Positions 11,113 to 22,096 of a stretch of 64,000 bases of DNA are shown here, piece after piece. Source of the stretch: Taenia hydatigena (lineage: Eukaryota > Platyhelminthes > Cestoda > Cyclophyllidea > Taeniidae). The translations under genes and the position numbers were made by a program. How positions within the stretch are numbered: position 1 is the stretch's first letter; each line of letters begins with the position of its first letter. The notes beneath the pieces were generated by a model. The model was not told where the DNA came from. It saw only the letters and a program-made list of their open reading frames with translations, and did no database searches. The DNA is taken from NCBI GenBank assembly GCA_036345935.2, contig JADWOT020000004.1:8700734-8764733 (forward strand). The letters are read 5' to 3'.

Positions 11113-13865
11113 GATTTTTGGGTGATTTATGGCTGTTGGAGTTCTTTTATTTTTATTCCCATTTGATTTGCCCCATTTCATCAGTTATATTCTTAGTGTC
11201 GTTTCAACAAACTTCATAAGGCGTAGGCAGAAATTAAGGCTATTTCTTACTTGCTCGTAGAAAAAGCAAGAATCGTAGTCACAAGGGTCGAATAAGTGAG
11301 ACCAGGATGCCCGATTACGAGCCATAATGGAAAGACACAGGAGCGATGCGTCCTTAGGCCAAATTCTAGCATCCCTTCCACCATCCAATAATTTAGCTTA
11401 CCGGAGGTGAAGACACTTCCAGTGGAAAAAAGTACAAAGAAGGAGTAAAAAGTGATCACACGCTGCTTCAGCACTCGCTGCAACATCGGTCTGCAGCAGC
11501 TGACAGTGAGTGCGGGCTCTAAGCTGAAAGCATTCGTTAGGACCAAGGTCAGTAAAAATACCGCACACAATGGCTATGAACATTGACCCACATTGATGGA
11601 TCTACTTAACGGCGGCCTCAAATGACCGGCTTGCACGCAACATGGATCACTAGGAGTAGGCATAAGCTCCAGTTAAATTGGCAATACGCGCACACAGTGC
11701 TTGCCATCACCACTGCAAACACACATCCTCATGCCCACCTGAGACAATAGAGATGGAGATTACAAGGTAGAAGCATGGCATCGGGTATTGGATAACAATG
11801 ATCCAAAATGACTAGTGACAGGTCCATTGACCAATCTGAAACCTCGATAGCTTTAGCTTTGCCTAGCTATTCAAGACTCTAGCCTTACCAGTGCGATGCT
11901 ACTCACTAATGAGTGGACAATATTCCGGCTTTTGTCTTCCCTCTTTGCAGTGTGTGAGCTTATCCTCAGGAATTGGATCACTGGTGGCTAATAGCGGTGT
12001 TTTGCTGAGACCCAAGTCCTGCTTTTTGTCCTTTAGCATCTATCAAGTAAGTGTTGATATTTCAGTGAAAAATCGAAAGCTGTAAACAGAAGGTCTGTCG
12101 CTTGTCTTTTATGCTTTATCTCCTTTTGTTTCACCTAATTGAAATCATAATCAAACAACCTGTTCTCCACTCGGAGCTCCGTGTCTGTTTCCCAATTCGT
12201 CAAGCACTGCAGCCCTTGCGATTGTGCCAAAGTGTGCTACTTGATATGCTTTCTTTGCAGCCTTTTCCAGAGATCTTGAGAACGTCGTCATTAAGCACAG
12301 GAAGGGTAATCACATCAAAGGCAATGGCACCTTCAATAAGCTATTGGGCTTTGTTGTTGTTGCTGTTGTTTGCGTCGGAAGGGAGTCGTGAATAATGTGT
12401 AGAAGCATATGAAATAACTCTATCGCACTGAGTAACAAAATTTTTCTCAAGGTGAATGCTTTGGTGAACCAGACTATTGAATGCTATGGTTGAGTGATTG
12501 AATGAGCAGTGTAGCTAATGCCAAGTAGGCCTTCCCCTGACCGGTGTGCAGGCACGACTTTACAAGCACATTCAAACATTTATCACTCCCTGCAGCGTAA
12601 CTGTGAAAGCTCAAGCCACTACCGAATGCCACTGCTCATACAGTAAAGTGTTATCTGTGGGCATTTGTGCAATGCACTTGGCACTGACTTACTGCAATCA
12701 CTCGAATTTGTGTTTGAGGTGGAGTTGAAGCAGTAAAAGCTCTGGAGAACACTTGCTCAATGGTTGTGACAGAATGAATGATTGAATGAGCACTTGATGT
12801 TGATGAAATGATAAATGACACACTCATGCACGATTTTCACTGCAATGCAAGTCTAGTTTTCATTTATAATGGTGCAATATTTGTGGCAACTTGGCTACCT
12901 CTCTGTATCGCAATGATTTCTAATCCAGCATTTGGGTGAGACACTTGACGCTTTGGTTACGCTGCCTCACACTGAAAGACGTCTCCTCTAACTCCATGCT
13001 CTCCTCAGCATCATGGTATCTACTTTCCGATCTTCACAGGAATCTGGATAGTCGTGTTAAAAGCGTCATCAGACACCGTCATATGCTCTACAATGAACTA
13101 AATGGTGCCTGCAACATCTTACCCCGCAGTCACAAGTGAGCCGATTGGCTCACCCCTCTGAGCCTTTTTATTTTCAATTTATCGAAAATTCACAGGGTCC
13201 AGTGGCATTGAGGCTAATGCACGATACTCTAGTCGTTTTGATAAGTAGGCCAAATTTGACGCGGCATGCCGGAATCGCAGAACTGTGGTGAGACATTGCT
13301 GATGGGGAGTTCCGTAGGAATCATCTGTTATAGACTTCCTTTGCTCATTTCCCGCGGCTTTTGGCAGCACGAGAAAGCAACATATCGGTCTCTACTTCTT
13401 CCCCTATCCGCTGATTCGAACCTTCTTTAGTTTGGCGTTTTCAATGGTGATGTGGTGAATGGGCATCGGCAAATCATGCAAAAGCTTACAAACTGATATG
13501 TTACAATCTGGAACATTATGACCACTTGTGGCAGTTGCATCGCTAAATAAGCACTAATCTATTGCCAGGTGGAAACCCCAACTCTTTCTATCGCCTGTGT
13601 CACACCACGCTACCACCCCATCTTCGCGTAAAAGCGGTGGGGGTAGTAACTCGGCTACTCCTTCCCTTTGTTCCGCAACCACAGTTGCTATCGAATCTTG
13701 TAGCCGTTCTTTCCACTGTTGGTGTAGACCAATGACTACCCAGGTACTGGGGACGACATCCCTGTGTGGGTGCCATTTCTCAATTTCCTCCACATCCACC
13801 CGTCTTCCCCATCCATTCGACTTCTATGAATGCTTTTATCTTCACACTTTCCCTGTCGTTTTCAG
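11113..13865. other. No confident gene
   Basis: Scattered short frames. The minus frame 11247-11570 starts with a hydrophobic, signal-peptide-like stretch but runs through the 29-base repeat and has no other support. The minus frames 13554-13799 and 13780-14067 read smoothly but overlap a better exon candidate on the plus strand. Confidence 0.45.
11368..11396 (+). repeat. 29-base direct repeat, right copy
   Basis: Exact repeat of 10625-10653, lying about 255 bases beyond the end of block B. Confidence 0.85.
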
Positions 13866-14059
13866 TCACCGTCGCCTCACTCGCACTTTCTTGGTGTTGC
13901 ATTGACGATTTGATGGACGAGTTGGTGAGAATGAAGGAGAAGGAATCCGCCAATTCAATCGGACTTGAGTCCACTTCCCTTCGAGACATTTTGCATGTGC
14001 TGCGATTTCTGGCATTATTCGAAGGCTCTACACCGATTTGCTCCCGTGGGTGTATATAA
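13866..14059 (+). CDS. Candidate exon, unknown protein
   Basis: A strong pyrimidine-rich acceptor (CTGTCGTTTTCAG at 13853-13865) opens a frame of about 64 codons to the stop at 14057. It includes a charged helical stretch (IDDLMDELVRMKEKESAN) and then LRDILHVLRFLALFEG. The partner exon is not identified; the Ser-rich frame upstream (from 13597) ends in the wrong phase at its GT. A competing minus frame covers the same bases. Confidence 0.3.
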
Positions 14060-14550
14060 TCCAGCAATGTGATATTTACCTCTACAAAATTCTAGTGACT
14101 GTAGCTTTCGTATATCTAGTGACGCCTGCTCGTTGCAGTCCAGTACATTGACTAGGAATTATGTTGGCTTACTTAACTAGCGACCTCGAGTAGGGCAATG
14201 CAGATATCATCCGCGTTTCATTCCGCTAGCATTGACTTTATTGTCTTGGTTGTTAAGAAAAGTGTCATGATTTAAGCCAGTTCTGCGTACAATAGGCACA
14301 ACTGTTTGGCGTTCTTGATCCCCATAGTCCTCCAGCGGTGTCGCCTCTTTTAGTACTGCATTTCCTTGTGTTGACGGTAATCAGTGTAGACGGTGGATCA
14401 GCTCCGATCCTGTGACAATGGACCGGAAAATGCACAAGGCTTATTATAGATTCGAATGCGTCGAAAAGTGATTGCGTTGGAGGCAATTCGGACTTGCGAA
14501 CAAGAATGAGTGTTTGGGAAGCAAAGAGTATGGATGAGGGGGTGACTCAC

Positions 14551-14876
14551 TTGATCTGCGAGTGCAGCGTGAAGGGGCACATTATGATGATGTTGGGACT
14601 AATGGTCTGTTGGGCATGGGGTGTCGCAGGGCCAACACAGCTGCTGGCGCTTCATGGCCGCAAACTTGACCTTATGGGTGAATGGGTGGACACATGAGGG
14701 TTGCTTACAGATGCCACGATCGGATGCTGGGACAACCTTAGTTCCTGAGAATAGTTGAGCCGGAGAGCAGTGATCAGGTTATCCTTTGCAATTGCTCTAA
14801 GGGTAATTGGGAAGGGAATGGGAGCAAATCTTCCGAAGTGCCCCACAGCATTGATCAACAATAGGATCAATTGCAT
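14551..14876 (-). pseudogene. Candidate decayed exon, unknown protein
   Basis: A minus-strand frame starting at 14876 reaches a TGA at 14652-14654 and continues in the same frame with protein-like sequence (PHAQQTISPNIIIMCPFTL) up to a GTGAGT donor at 14545-14550. A run of about 28 bases (14678-14704) is also similar to 21381-21408 in the opposite orientation. Unrecognised. Confidence 0.2.
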
Positions 14877-15277
14877 TGGCGTGTTTAGGGTGGGTAGTAC
14901 TACAGTCTAAGACAGGATCCGCTCTTGTGTCCGCTTTTATTCTCTCATCCACAGTGCTCAGCATTTAGCGTTTCGCCCAAAATGAAGTAAATGTGCATTA
15001 TCACTGCACTAACAATTTCCTCTACTTCAGCTATGCGTTTAATCAGGCCTCCACGGTATTTGAGTTGAGAAAGTAAGGGCAAACAGGCAGTTTAATGGCG
15101 AGTCGAAGTCGAAGTCTAGTCTAATTTAGGCAGTGATAAATCGCCAAAGTCCACACCAAATTGCCCTAATTTTTTTCTGGATTTTTCAACCTACAATGCG
15201 AATAATTAGCTTTAGGAGGATAAAATGAAAGTAAAGAGGAGAAGTTGCGCACTAGTTCTCACTTGAGAACATGTTTT

Positions 15278-15790
15278 CACAAAATAGGTGACTAAGAACA
15301 CACGTCTGTGGCCTAATCTGTTCTAGTGTACTCTGTATCAGCGTCGAGTTCCAACTTTGACTTTTGCGTTCCTGCTTCTCGTCCAAAAGATGCATCATGC
15401 AAAATGTGATCGTCTCATTGACTTACAAACAAGATGGAAGCCACAGCTAACAAAGAACGTAAAGGCCGAGTCACCAGTAGTTGCAATTTAGTTTGGATTG
15501 ATGTTTAATCCTTAGTTTACATCACAACTACTGCTCATAAATCACCATTATTTATTCTTACTTTTGCACATTGTAATGTGTTATCGATGCCTTGGTGAAA
15601 TGCATGATCAAGGTGATTTCCAGTCGTAAAAATAATATTTAATTTGACATCGCCAATGTGCTCTGGAGGCCAGTGGTGGGAGGACAATTTTAGCCCAGTG
15701 GAGGAGCAGCGTGGTCGCCTCTCGGAGGTCGACACATTCTCGTCACAGACTCCCCGACATTGTTACTCTATGTCTGTCCTCAGCACACAA
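15278..15790 (+). repeat. Inverted duplicate E1 (partner 29243-29750)
   Basis: The reverse complement of 29243-29750 aligns along the full length with small indels. A short frame (15535-15735 minus) is partly shared with the partner (GLKLSSHHWPPEHIGDVKLN) but is interrupted there. No terminal repeats or transposase motif seen. Confidence 0.85.
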
Positions 15791-16019
15791 AAATGTCCAA
15801 AAGCAACTAGCCTCTTAATAGAAACGGAAATGGGAAGAAACATCAACAATGATTTCCTTATAAAATATAAGGTAATGTGCCTTTGGTTGAAGGCTTCAAA
15901 TATTAACTTTCGATGGCGAATTCCCCTGACTTCATACAAGAGTCTCTAGTATCCAGTTTGCTTTGTAAACACAGCACAATTTGACGTCACAGCAATCACT
16001 TGGCACGACAACGGGCTTT

Positions 16020-16070
16020 GCTCTCAAGAGAGGATCCTGGTCGCGCTTGATGCAAGTGGTCTTGATTTGC
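16020..16070 (+). repeat. 51-base segment shared with 3424-3474
   Basis: Matches 3424-3474 with one substitution. Here it is followed by a pyrimidine-rich stretch (TCACTCCTCCTCCC) not found at the other site. Confidence 0.9.
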
Positions 16071-16341
16071 GTTTCACTCCTCCTCCCTTCATTTATTCTT
16101 GTCATCATCACCCTCCTGACTCCTTCACTGTTCACACCAATCCATGCAATTCACCACCAAACAAATTTTGACTATTTCGTTAACATTATTGTATCACTAC
16201 TTAGAAGGAGAATTGTTTGTTGACATGAAGCTACCACCACCACCACATCATTTAAATCTAGGCGCTTCTTCTCTACGGCCCACCGTTGCGCATAAATGCG
16301 CAGCAGGCTCTTTTGCATCTCTACTCTGACAATCTTTACAG

Positions 16342-17041
16342 AAGGTCACCAGCTGCAGTTGGTGAGGAGTATGTGGCTTACGATTGGCAGAATTGCACCG
16401 TATTTCGTCGAACTATTCATTGCCTTCATTGACATTAAGCAGGGTGACTTGGAAGGAGAAGATGAGGAGTGGATGAAAGTTGCTGAGGAAATCTGCGATA
16501 AGATGGTGGCTTTTGTTTTCCACTTTTCGCCGCAAAATTTATGTTGCCCTAACGCGTTGCACTCCCGTTGGTATATTAAGCTGAGAGGTGCGCCTTCTAC
16601 GCTGCTGCTGGGTGCATCGACGTATCAGGTGGCAGCGGCTCATGACAGGTTTGCAGAGTGGAACTCGAAGGATTTGGAAACAGAGAAGCCGCAACAGTTG
16701 TCAGAACCCAAAGAGCGAGATACGGTGTGTCTGGCCAAAAATCATAATGTCAACAAGTTTACAGCTTAGCATTTCAAAGCAAAATTTCTTACACGATTCG
16801 ACCGTCTTTTGAGTTGTGCTGACTATTTGCTAGCTCTTGAAGCTGTCACTACTAATGCCATGCCTATTGTGTACAGCAAGGACTTACCTGCTATTGATGA
16901 TTGAGTGTTGAAGACATTGAGAATGGGGAGATGGTGGGCACTCTTCTAGTGGCTTATGCTATTGAGCAACGGTGGGGTCATTGGGGTTGTGTCATTCAGG
17001 GTTGTTGCACGCCTGCTTCAGATGCCATTGTTGGATATTAA
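16342..17041 (+). pseudogene. Decayed conserved-looking gene fragment, unknown family
   Basis: An acceptor (CAATCTTTACAG, ending 16341) opens a long, helix-rich frame: FVELFIAFIDIKQGDLEG, EEWMKVAEEICDKMVAFVF, then YQVAAAHDRFAEW. It is stopped by TAG at 16767-16769 but resumes in the same frame (FDRLLSCADYLLALEAVTT) to TGA at 16902. Another frame then takes over (EDIENGEMVGTLLVAYAIEQ) to 17041. Alternating alpha-helical segments suggest a large helical-repeat or scaffold protein, which is inference. The AG of the TAG could be a splice acceptor, so short introns cannot be excluded. The family is not recognised. Confidence 0.45.
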
Positions 17042-17785
17042 TTAAAATCAGCACTAAGTTGGTGCATTAAGCTGTTGTTTTTCTCCGAATGCTGTTTGTT
17101 GTGCAGTTCAGCCTGAGTTCTTGTTCACAAATGAAGATGATTGTAGAATTTGTCGACTTCACTCTATAAAACATTACATGTGTGCGTGCTGGTGGTACAG
17201 ATCTCCTTAATCCAAATGGCTCAACAGTGCGCGGATAAATTGTGGCCTTGTGATTTCTAGATGTAGAGTTGGAGATGGGTGAGCTGGTTGGGTAATCTCT
17301 TGGCGCAGATGCAGACGTAAAACTGATACTTGGCTAATGCTTTCAGAGACTGCGCTGGCGTAGCATTTTGCGGTTAACTTTTTCTATGCAATACTTCACA
17401 CTTTCGTGATTGGAATCAAAATTCTCTAAAACTCTTTAAATTCCATCGCCTGTTCAATGACTACAGAATGTCCCACTGTCCAATTCCTTAATCCATCTGC
17501 CGAATTTGGGAAGAATCTGGTGGGATGAAGCATAATTTATAATGGTAGAGGTGGTATGGCACTCAAATCAAGGATGGTACATTTTACTCAAGGCAGATGA
17601 CGATGAAGCCTTTAGCATAGTTTTAATCTTGGAATAAATCGCAAGGAGCAAGAGAGAAAATTATTCCCAGTGAATCACAAACCTCGTGCTTTTTCCCCAT
17701 AGAATTCCGATTAATCGTGCGGGTGTTGTGCCATGCTGAATATGGGGCGTGATTCTATCACTACGTGGGATAAATCTTGTTACTT
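17042..17785. other. No gene seen
   Basis: AT-rich unique sequence without long frames or repeats. Confidence 0.5.
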
Positions 17786-17952
17786 AAATTGCCGTTGGCA
17801 TCTACATGTGGGGAAGTCCCAACTAAATGCGAGTAGCAACGAGAGATTGATCAAACTTGAAGTTAATGAGTCATTAATCTGACAATTGCAACGATCCGAC
17901 AACAGGGTGTTTGACTTTCAAACATCTGGAAAAGTCTAAATATTGTCTTAGC
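17786..17952 (+). repeat. Inverted duplicate G1 (partner 35745-35910)
   Basis: About 165 bases match the reverse complement of 35745-35910, including CCCAACTAAATGCGAGTAGC and CTGGAAAAGTCTA. Both ends are sharp. No coding potential. Confidence 0.85.
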
Positions 17953-18799
17953 TTCGAATGGTGGGGCATGACTTCCATGAAAAAAATTATCCCTCCATTA
18001 AACAGTTGCGATTGAGAGCAATGGTGAACAATTTATTTGGTGCTTAAGAAGAATGGCACTAATTGATGTCGATTTAGTTAGGAAGTAGACGATGAAAATG
18101 CCTCTTTGTTGGAACTCACAGAGCAGTCGAAGGCAACGAGAGCTCACCAATCAAACTATGTGGCTATGATCCTATTTCAGGCTGAATAGTTGTGAGGCAG
18201 GCCAATTTAGTGTTTACAAGGAAATGTCGCGTTGCTCACATGTTCACATCTGTCCACTGCCAGAATAGCTGAAGACAAGGGCAAACAGCATCAACTTTGC
18301 GAAGAGTAAGTCTCAGTCTGCCTACCCTTCTTTCAACCACCCACTTTAAAAGGCATTTCGAGAGCTCCTTATTGGCAAGTGTTTTGTAGTTTAATGACGC
18401 ACACTGCTGGTTTCTTGGCAGTAGCGATTAAATGCCACCAAGTTATGCGGCAGGGAGTGTGACGTGCGACTTGGTAAGGAATCCGACTGCAAAAACGAAA
18501 ACAGGCCCGTCTTGATTAAAGCATGATTTCAGCAATCACTCATTTAGCTCCGAACAAGGCGAGAACTATCGGCAAAGACAGCCCCACAGTGGTACAATAT
18601 GGCCGAATTGGCACCTTCGGAAAGCTTTAGAAAACACATTAATTCACTCGACACTTATACTCATTCCAAGCCCCATCTTTTGTAGAATTTAACATGAAAG
18701 TCGCACGTGTTGATATTTTTAATCGTGTAGGAAGAGTTTGCGTTTGAATCAAGCGCCCACGCATTTGAGTCCATATTTCACCATTGACTGCATCGTAAC
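17953..18799. other. No gene seen
   Basis: The only frame of note is 18639-18842 minus, which runs into block F1 and is not conserved in its partner. Confidence 0.5.
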
Positions 18800-19206
18800 A
18801 AGAGCAGTATACGCCTCTAGTCAAGCCAAAGAAGGCGTTCAAGTCTAAAGATTTTAGCTATGTCGGTGACAGGCTCTCATGCTCGTGTCAAATGATTGCC
18901 CGTAAACCTGGTTTCTTCAAGCCATGCTTTGGCCCGCTCTTCTAACTTGAGTTGGTTGTCAGTCAACTCATTGGCAATAAGTTGTCAGACAATCAATCAC
19001 AAGACCTAGACTGGCCCTCTTTTAGGACTCCGCATCTCAAGTTCGACTGGTCTTAGTGAAAAATTCTGTGAACTAGCACACGGTTTCACTTACGAGAAGA
19101 GTAGAAGCTAGAGAGTGCTTGTAAAATCACAGTGGACCGTCGGCTTGGCGATGGGCTACTTCTCATCAGTTATGCTGTCTGATCTCTGACACTTTTGTCT
19201 CCTCAG

Positions 19207-19344
19207 ACCAACTTTGTTCATCTCAAATGCTACCGCACACAACTGTACAGGTGGATGCTACACCAGCTTTTCCTCACATGGTACATCGAAGCCACTCCTT
19301 TGTCGATAGGACACTTCTCCATGTGTTGTTCTACGTTGATGAGA
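19207..19344 (+). CDS. Candidate exon in F1, unknown protein
   Basis: Acceptor CTTTTGTCTCCTCAG and donor GTAAGG bound 138 bases. The frame reading TTVQVDATPAFPHMVHRSHS and HVLFYVDE is open here and in the inverted copy (50887-51025), where it also ends at a GT donor. Substitutions between copies are mostly conservative in this frame. It looks like beta-strand-rich sequence. Family not recognised. It may be a decayed exon, as the duplicated blocks in this window usually are. Confidence 0.3.
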
Positions 19345-19590
19345 GTAAGGCTAGCAAGGAAAACAGGAGTCATTTGTCAACGCAACTGAGGTAATGGAAA
19401 GCACATAATAATAGGCTGCAATAGTTTGAATAAGCTACCGCTCATGATAATGCGAGAAATAATTTACCAGACGAGGTTTAAGTAATTAACGTGGTTCAAA
19501 ATACTAGAAATGGAGGTGGAAGTAGTGGATCTTGCCTTGCAGAAAATGGGCATCGCAAGCAATATTGCCAGCAAATTTATCTGCTCTCAG

Positions 19591-19696
19591 TCTTGCAATA
19601 CCTAGAGCATGCCTTTACGTGAGAAACGGAGAGCACACGCAGCTTTCTTCGTTGTCGACAATGCTGGAAGTAGTGAAAGTTGTTACCGCATCAGAG
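19591..19696 (+). CDS. Candidate exon in F1, unknown protein
   Basis: Acceptor TTTATCTGCTCTCAG and a consensus donor (CAGAG|GTAAGT) bound 106 bases. One frame has 35 codons without a stop, LAIPRACLYVRNGEHTQL then TMLEVVKVVTASE. The inverted copy (50535-50640) keeps both splice signals and the same open frame with several amino-acid changes. Unrecognised. Confidence 0.35.
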
Positions 19697-19793
19697 GTAA
19701 GTTCATAAAAGCACATAAGAATGTGGTCTTGATCCTTGTACCGCCTTATGTTTTTTCGTCACATGTCAAACGCACGTAGATCGTCTGGGTTTC

Positions 19794-20117
19794 GTGACTT
19801 GTCCAGCAAAAATAGCAGCATTAATTGGATTCAACAATGTCTGCTCCACAGCCTTAAGACATCAAAGTGCTTTGCGACACGGCCACCTCAACCTTATCTC
19901 CTCAGACACAGTGGTGGTAAAAGAAGCCTTTATGCAGGTCTCACTACCGCAGAAATTGCATGGTGGAACAAATTCCCACCACATCCACAAAAGGGCCAAT
20001 CACCACAGATGGCTTTACACAGCAGCACAGTCACATGTATGGATTGTGACAAATGCAGCGAAAATTGACGTGACTTTTGTCGCTGCGTGTGACCAGTTCC
20101 AAATCGCACATCCGTAA
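19794..20117 (+). CDS. Candidate coding segment, unknown protein
   Basis: A 107-codon frame directly after block F1 with protein-like content (TCPAKIAALIGFNNVCSTAL, HHRWLYTAAQSHVWIV). It may be a downstream exon of the gene that supplied F1, because the donor at 19697 points towards it. No clear acceptor was identified and a second frame (19736-20068) is also open. Confidence 0.2.
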   Translation: MTCPAKIAALIGFNNVCSTALRHQSALRHGHLNLISSDTVVVKEAFMQVSLPQKLHGGTNSHHIHKRANHHRWLYTAAQSHVWIVTNAAKIDVTFVAACDQFQIAHP

Positions 20118-20842
20118 CGCGGACTAGGGAGAGACGATTTTTCGTTAATAATATTCCTTGGAAGACATGAGCACCATTGCGATTCTAACCATCCAATCAT
20201 CCATCTTCTTTGCAAGTCTTTTCACCGCAGCGATATGTCACAATGATTAGTGGCTGTTAGACAACACAGAGAGGGTCCAAACACTTCCAGCCTTTGTCCC
20301 GGTCAATGTGTGAGAGCTGTTGTGTACTTTTCCTGTAAATCTGCCCTAACTTTTGTTCCTTTTTACTGCAAAATGCTGGTTTTGCAGTCACTGTTACGGT
20401 TCCAATGAGGACTAGACGAGTCGATCACAATTTGTCTGATGTTAACAGTTCACTCGCTGCAAGTGGATTAAAATAAGTCTAAACCACTCGTTTCAGTGAC
20501 ATTAGCTTTAGCACGACCTGGTGTGATCAAGGGTGCACACCTTGCAGCATGCGATTTCCTCCAGATTCGAAGGCGTCAGCGTTTCCCTGTGCGTGGACTG
20601 ATACCAACATCAAGTTTGCTAAAGCATTAACGTCTGCTGATGTGTTACGTGTTATGTTTGTCCAAATCAACCAATTGCGATCTTTTTATATAACACCATT
20701 AATCCTTCTGCAAAGCACAACACGGATAACCTCGATTATTTAAATCCCACCCAACGATTCGCTGCTAAGCTCCACCTCACGTGCATGGTGGTAATTGCTT
20801 TTCTAACTAAACCGCTGGTCTCCACGTTACCTTGGCTTTCAG
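20118..20842. other. No gene seen
   Basis: Short frames only. Confidence 0.5.
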
Positions 20843-21172
20843 CACATTGCCGCAGCTACCGTTGATACAGACACCATATGGATCTTTGTGTTGCCTGAGT
20901 GCAACAGTGGTTCCATGCACATCCCCAAACTTGACGCGAAATGCCTGTAAAGACTTCAAGACTCCATTTGGCAAGTTGTACTATCCGAGTCGCACATGCT
21001 CAGACAGGCACAGAACTGCCTTACGCTCTTTATCATCATTTTATGGCATTACGTTTTTACCGTGCTAAAGAACAAACCAAGATACACCGATAATCCACTG
21101 ATGCGCAATTATTTTGCTACAGAATTTCAGGCGGGACGTCCATTTGCATCACGCGTTATGAAGCCGACATAG
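20843..21172 (+). pseudogene. Possible decayed coding segment, unknown
   Basis: After an acceptor (TTGGCTTTCAG) a frame reads DTDTIWIFVLPECNSGSMHI and stops. A second frame then reads IWQVVLSESHMLRQ and LMRNYFATEFQAGRPFASRV to about 21172. The handover looks like a frameshift in an old gene. Unrecognised and tentative. Confidence 0.2.
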
Positions 21173-21217
21173 AAGCTTACTGCCCTCATTGGCGTTTGTT
21201 GGATTGAAGCAGAAATC

Positions 21218-21497
21218 TTGCAAGCATTACTGCGACTACCACCATCAATGAAAGTTCAGGGGCAATCGAAATGCTACACAAACCAATTTACAGCAAGAAC
21301 TTGTGAGAAAAATAAAGGGCTGGGTGACCGTGTAGTAGTTTCATGGAAACTCAATCGGGACACGTCTTCAAACAACCTTCATGTGCCCACCCATTCACCC
21401 AGCTCAGCCTCAAAGGAAACCTTCATGTGTGCAAAATGCCTTAGGATACAAGCTAACCCCATCCCATACGGAGTACACATGGCAAGTGTGCATCATG
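21218..21497 (+). CDS. Candidate exon, unknown protein
   Basis: A frame open from 21218 crosses a good donor (CATCATG|GTAAGT at 21498). A second frame, from 21381, also runs to the donor. No domain recognised. A run of about 28 bases near 21381-21408 is similar to 14678-14704 on the other strand. Confidence 0.2.
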
Positions 21498-21727
21498 GTA
21501 AGTCCCACTCCCCTTTTCAAGGCGTGTATTGATGCACAAGCATTACTTAGCATTCAGGGACAACTCGATGACTTGTGTAATTGAGCAGGCAAATCAGGAG
21601 AATGAGTGGTTTGCATCCATCAATTTGCTGCACCACCAGTGCGCCTTTCGATGATTCACTCAACACTACCTCCATCAATTTAAGCATATCTTAGAATGTT
21701 TGTCAGCATGCTGTCTGGATTGATTGA

Positions 21728-22092
21728 GGATGGAGGTGTCGACTGGGAAGGTGCTCATACATCAAATGGGTAGGTAAATCTAAACATTGTCCTCATTACA
21801 CTCGCACCAGGGCGGCATCCAAGAACAAGCCTCCATACACAATCCTGCGTGCCAATGTGCTCTCCCGGTGTGTTGATAAGGTATCTCAACTACCTCTAAA
21901 TGCTGAAGCATGCGATGCACAATGTTTGGTGGATTGCAACTGGTTTGAGGAAGGCAATGACTTTGTCGTTGCTCCTGCCATGTCTTCTCAGAATATGAAC
22001 TCCCAGTTAAACCAATTGCAGTCAAGCTGGATGGAAATCCGCAAGTTCAAATTGGAGTACACCCAGGCTAAAGAAGGAGGATGGAAATTAAG
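21728..22092 (+). CDS. Candidate exon, unknown protein
   Basis: A frame of about 121 codons is open from 21728 to a GTAAAA donor at 22093. It includes KVSQLPLNAEACDAQCLVDC and SSQNMNSQLNQLQSSWMEI. It could continue the segment at 21218-21497. An 81-codon minus frame overlaps, so the strand is not certain. Confidence 0.25.
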
Positions 22093-22096
22093 GTAA

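Larger units (their letters stand above)
18800..19800 (+). repeat. Inverted duplicate F1 (partner 50448-51455)
   Basis: Aligns with the reverse complement of 50448-51455 nearly end to end. F2 has about 30 extra bases near 51040-51070 (GATCGTAGGGCAGACCGAG). Both copies preserve two exon-like stretches with splice signals, so the source was probably a piece of an intron-containing gene. Confidence 0.88.

Noticed and set aside
13405..13430. tRNA-like GGTTCGAATC box on the minus strand
   Set aside because: The flanking bases do not form the T-stem and no other cloverleaf arms were found.
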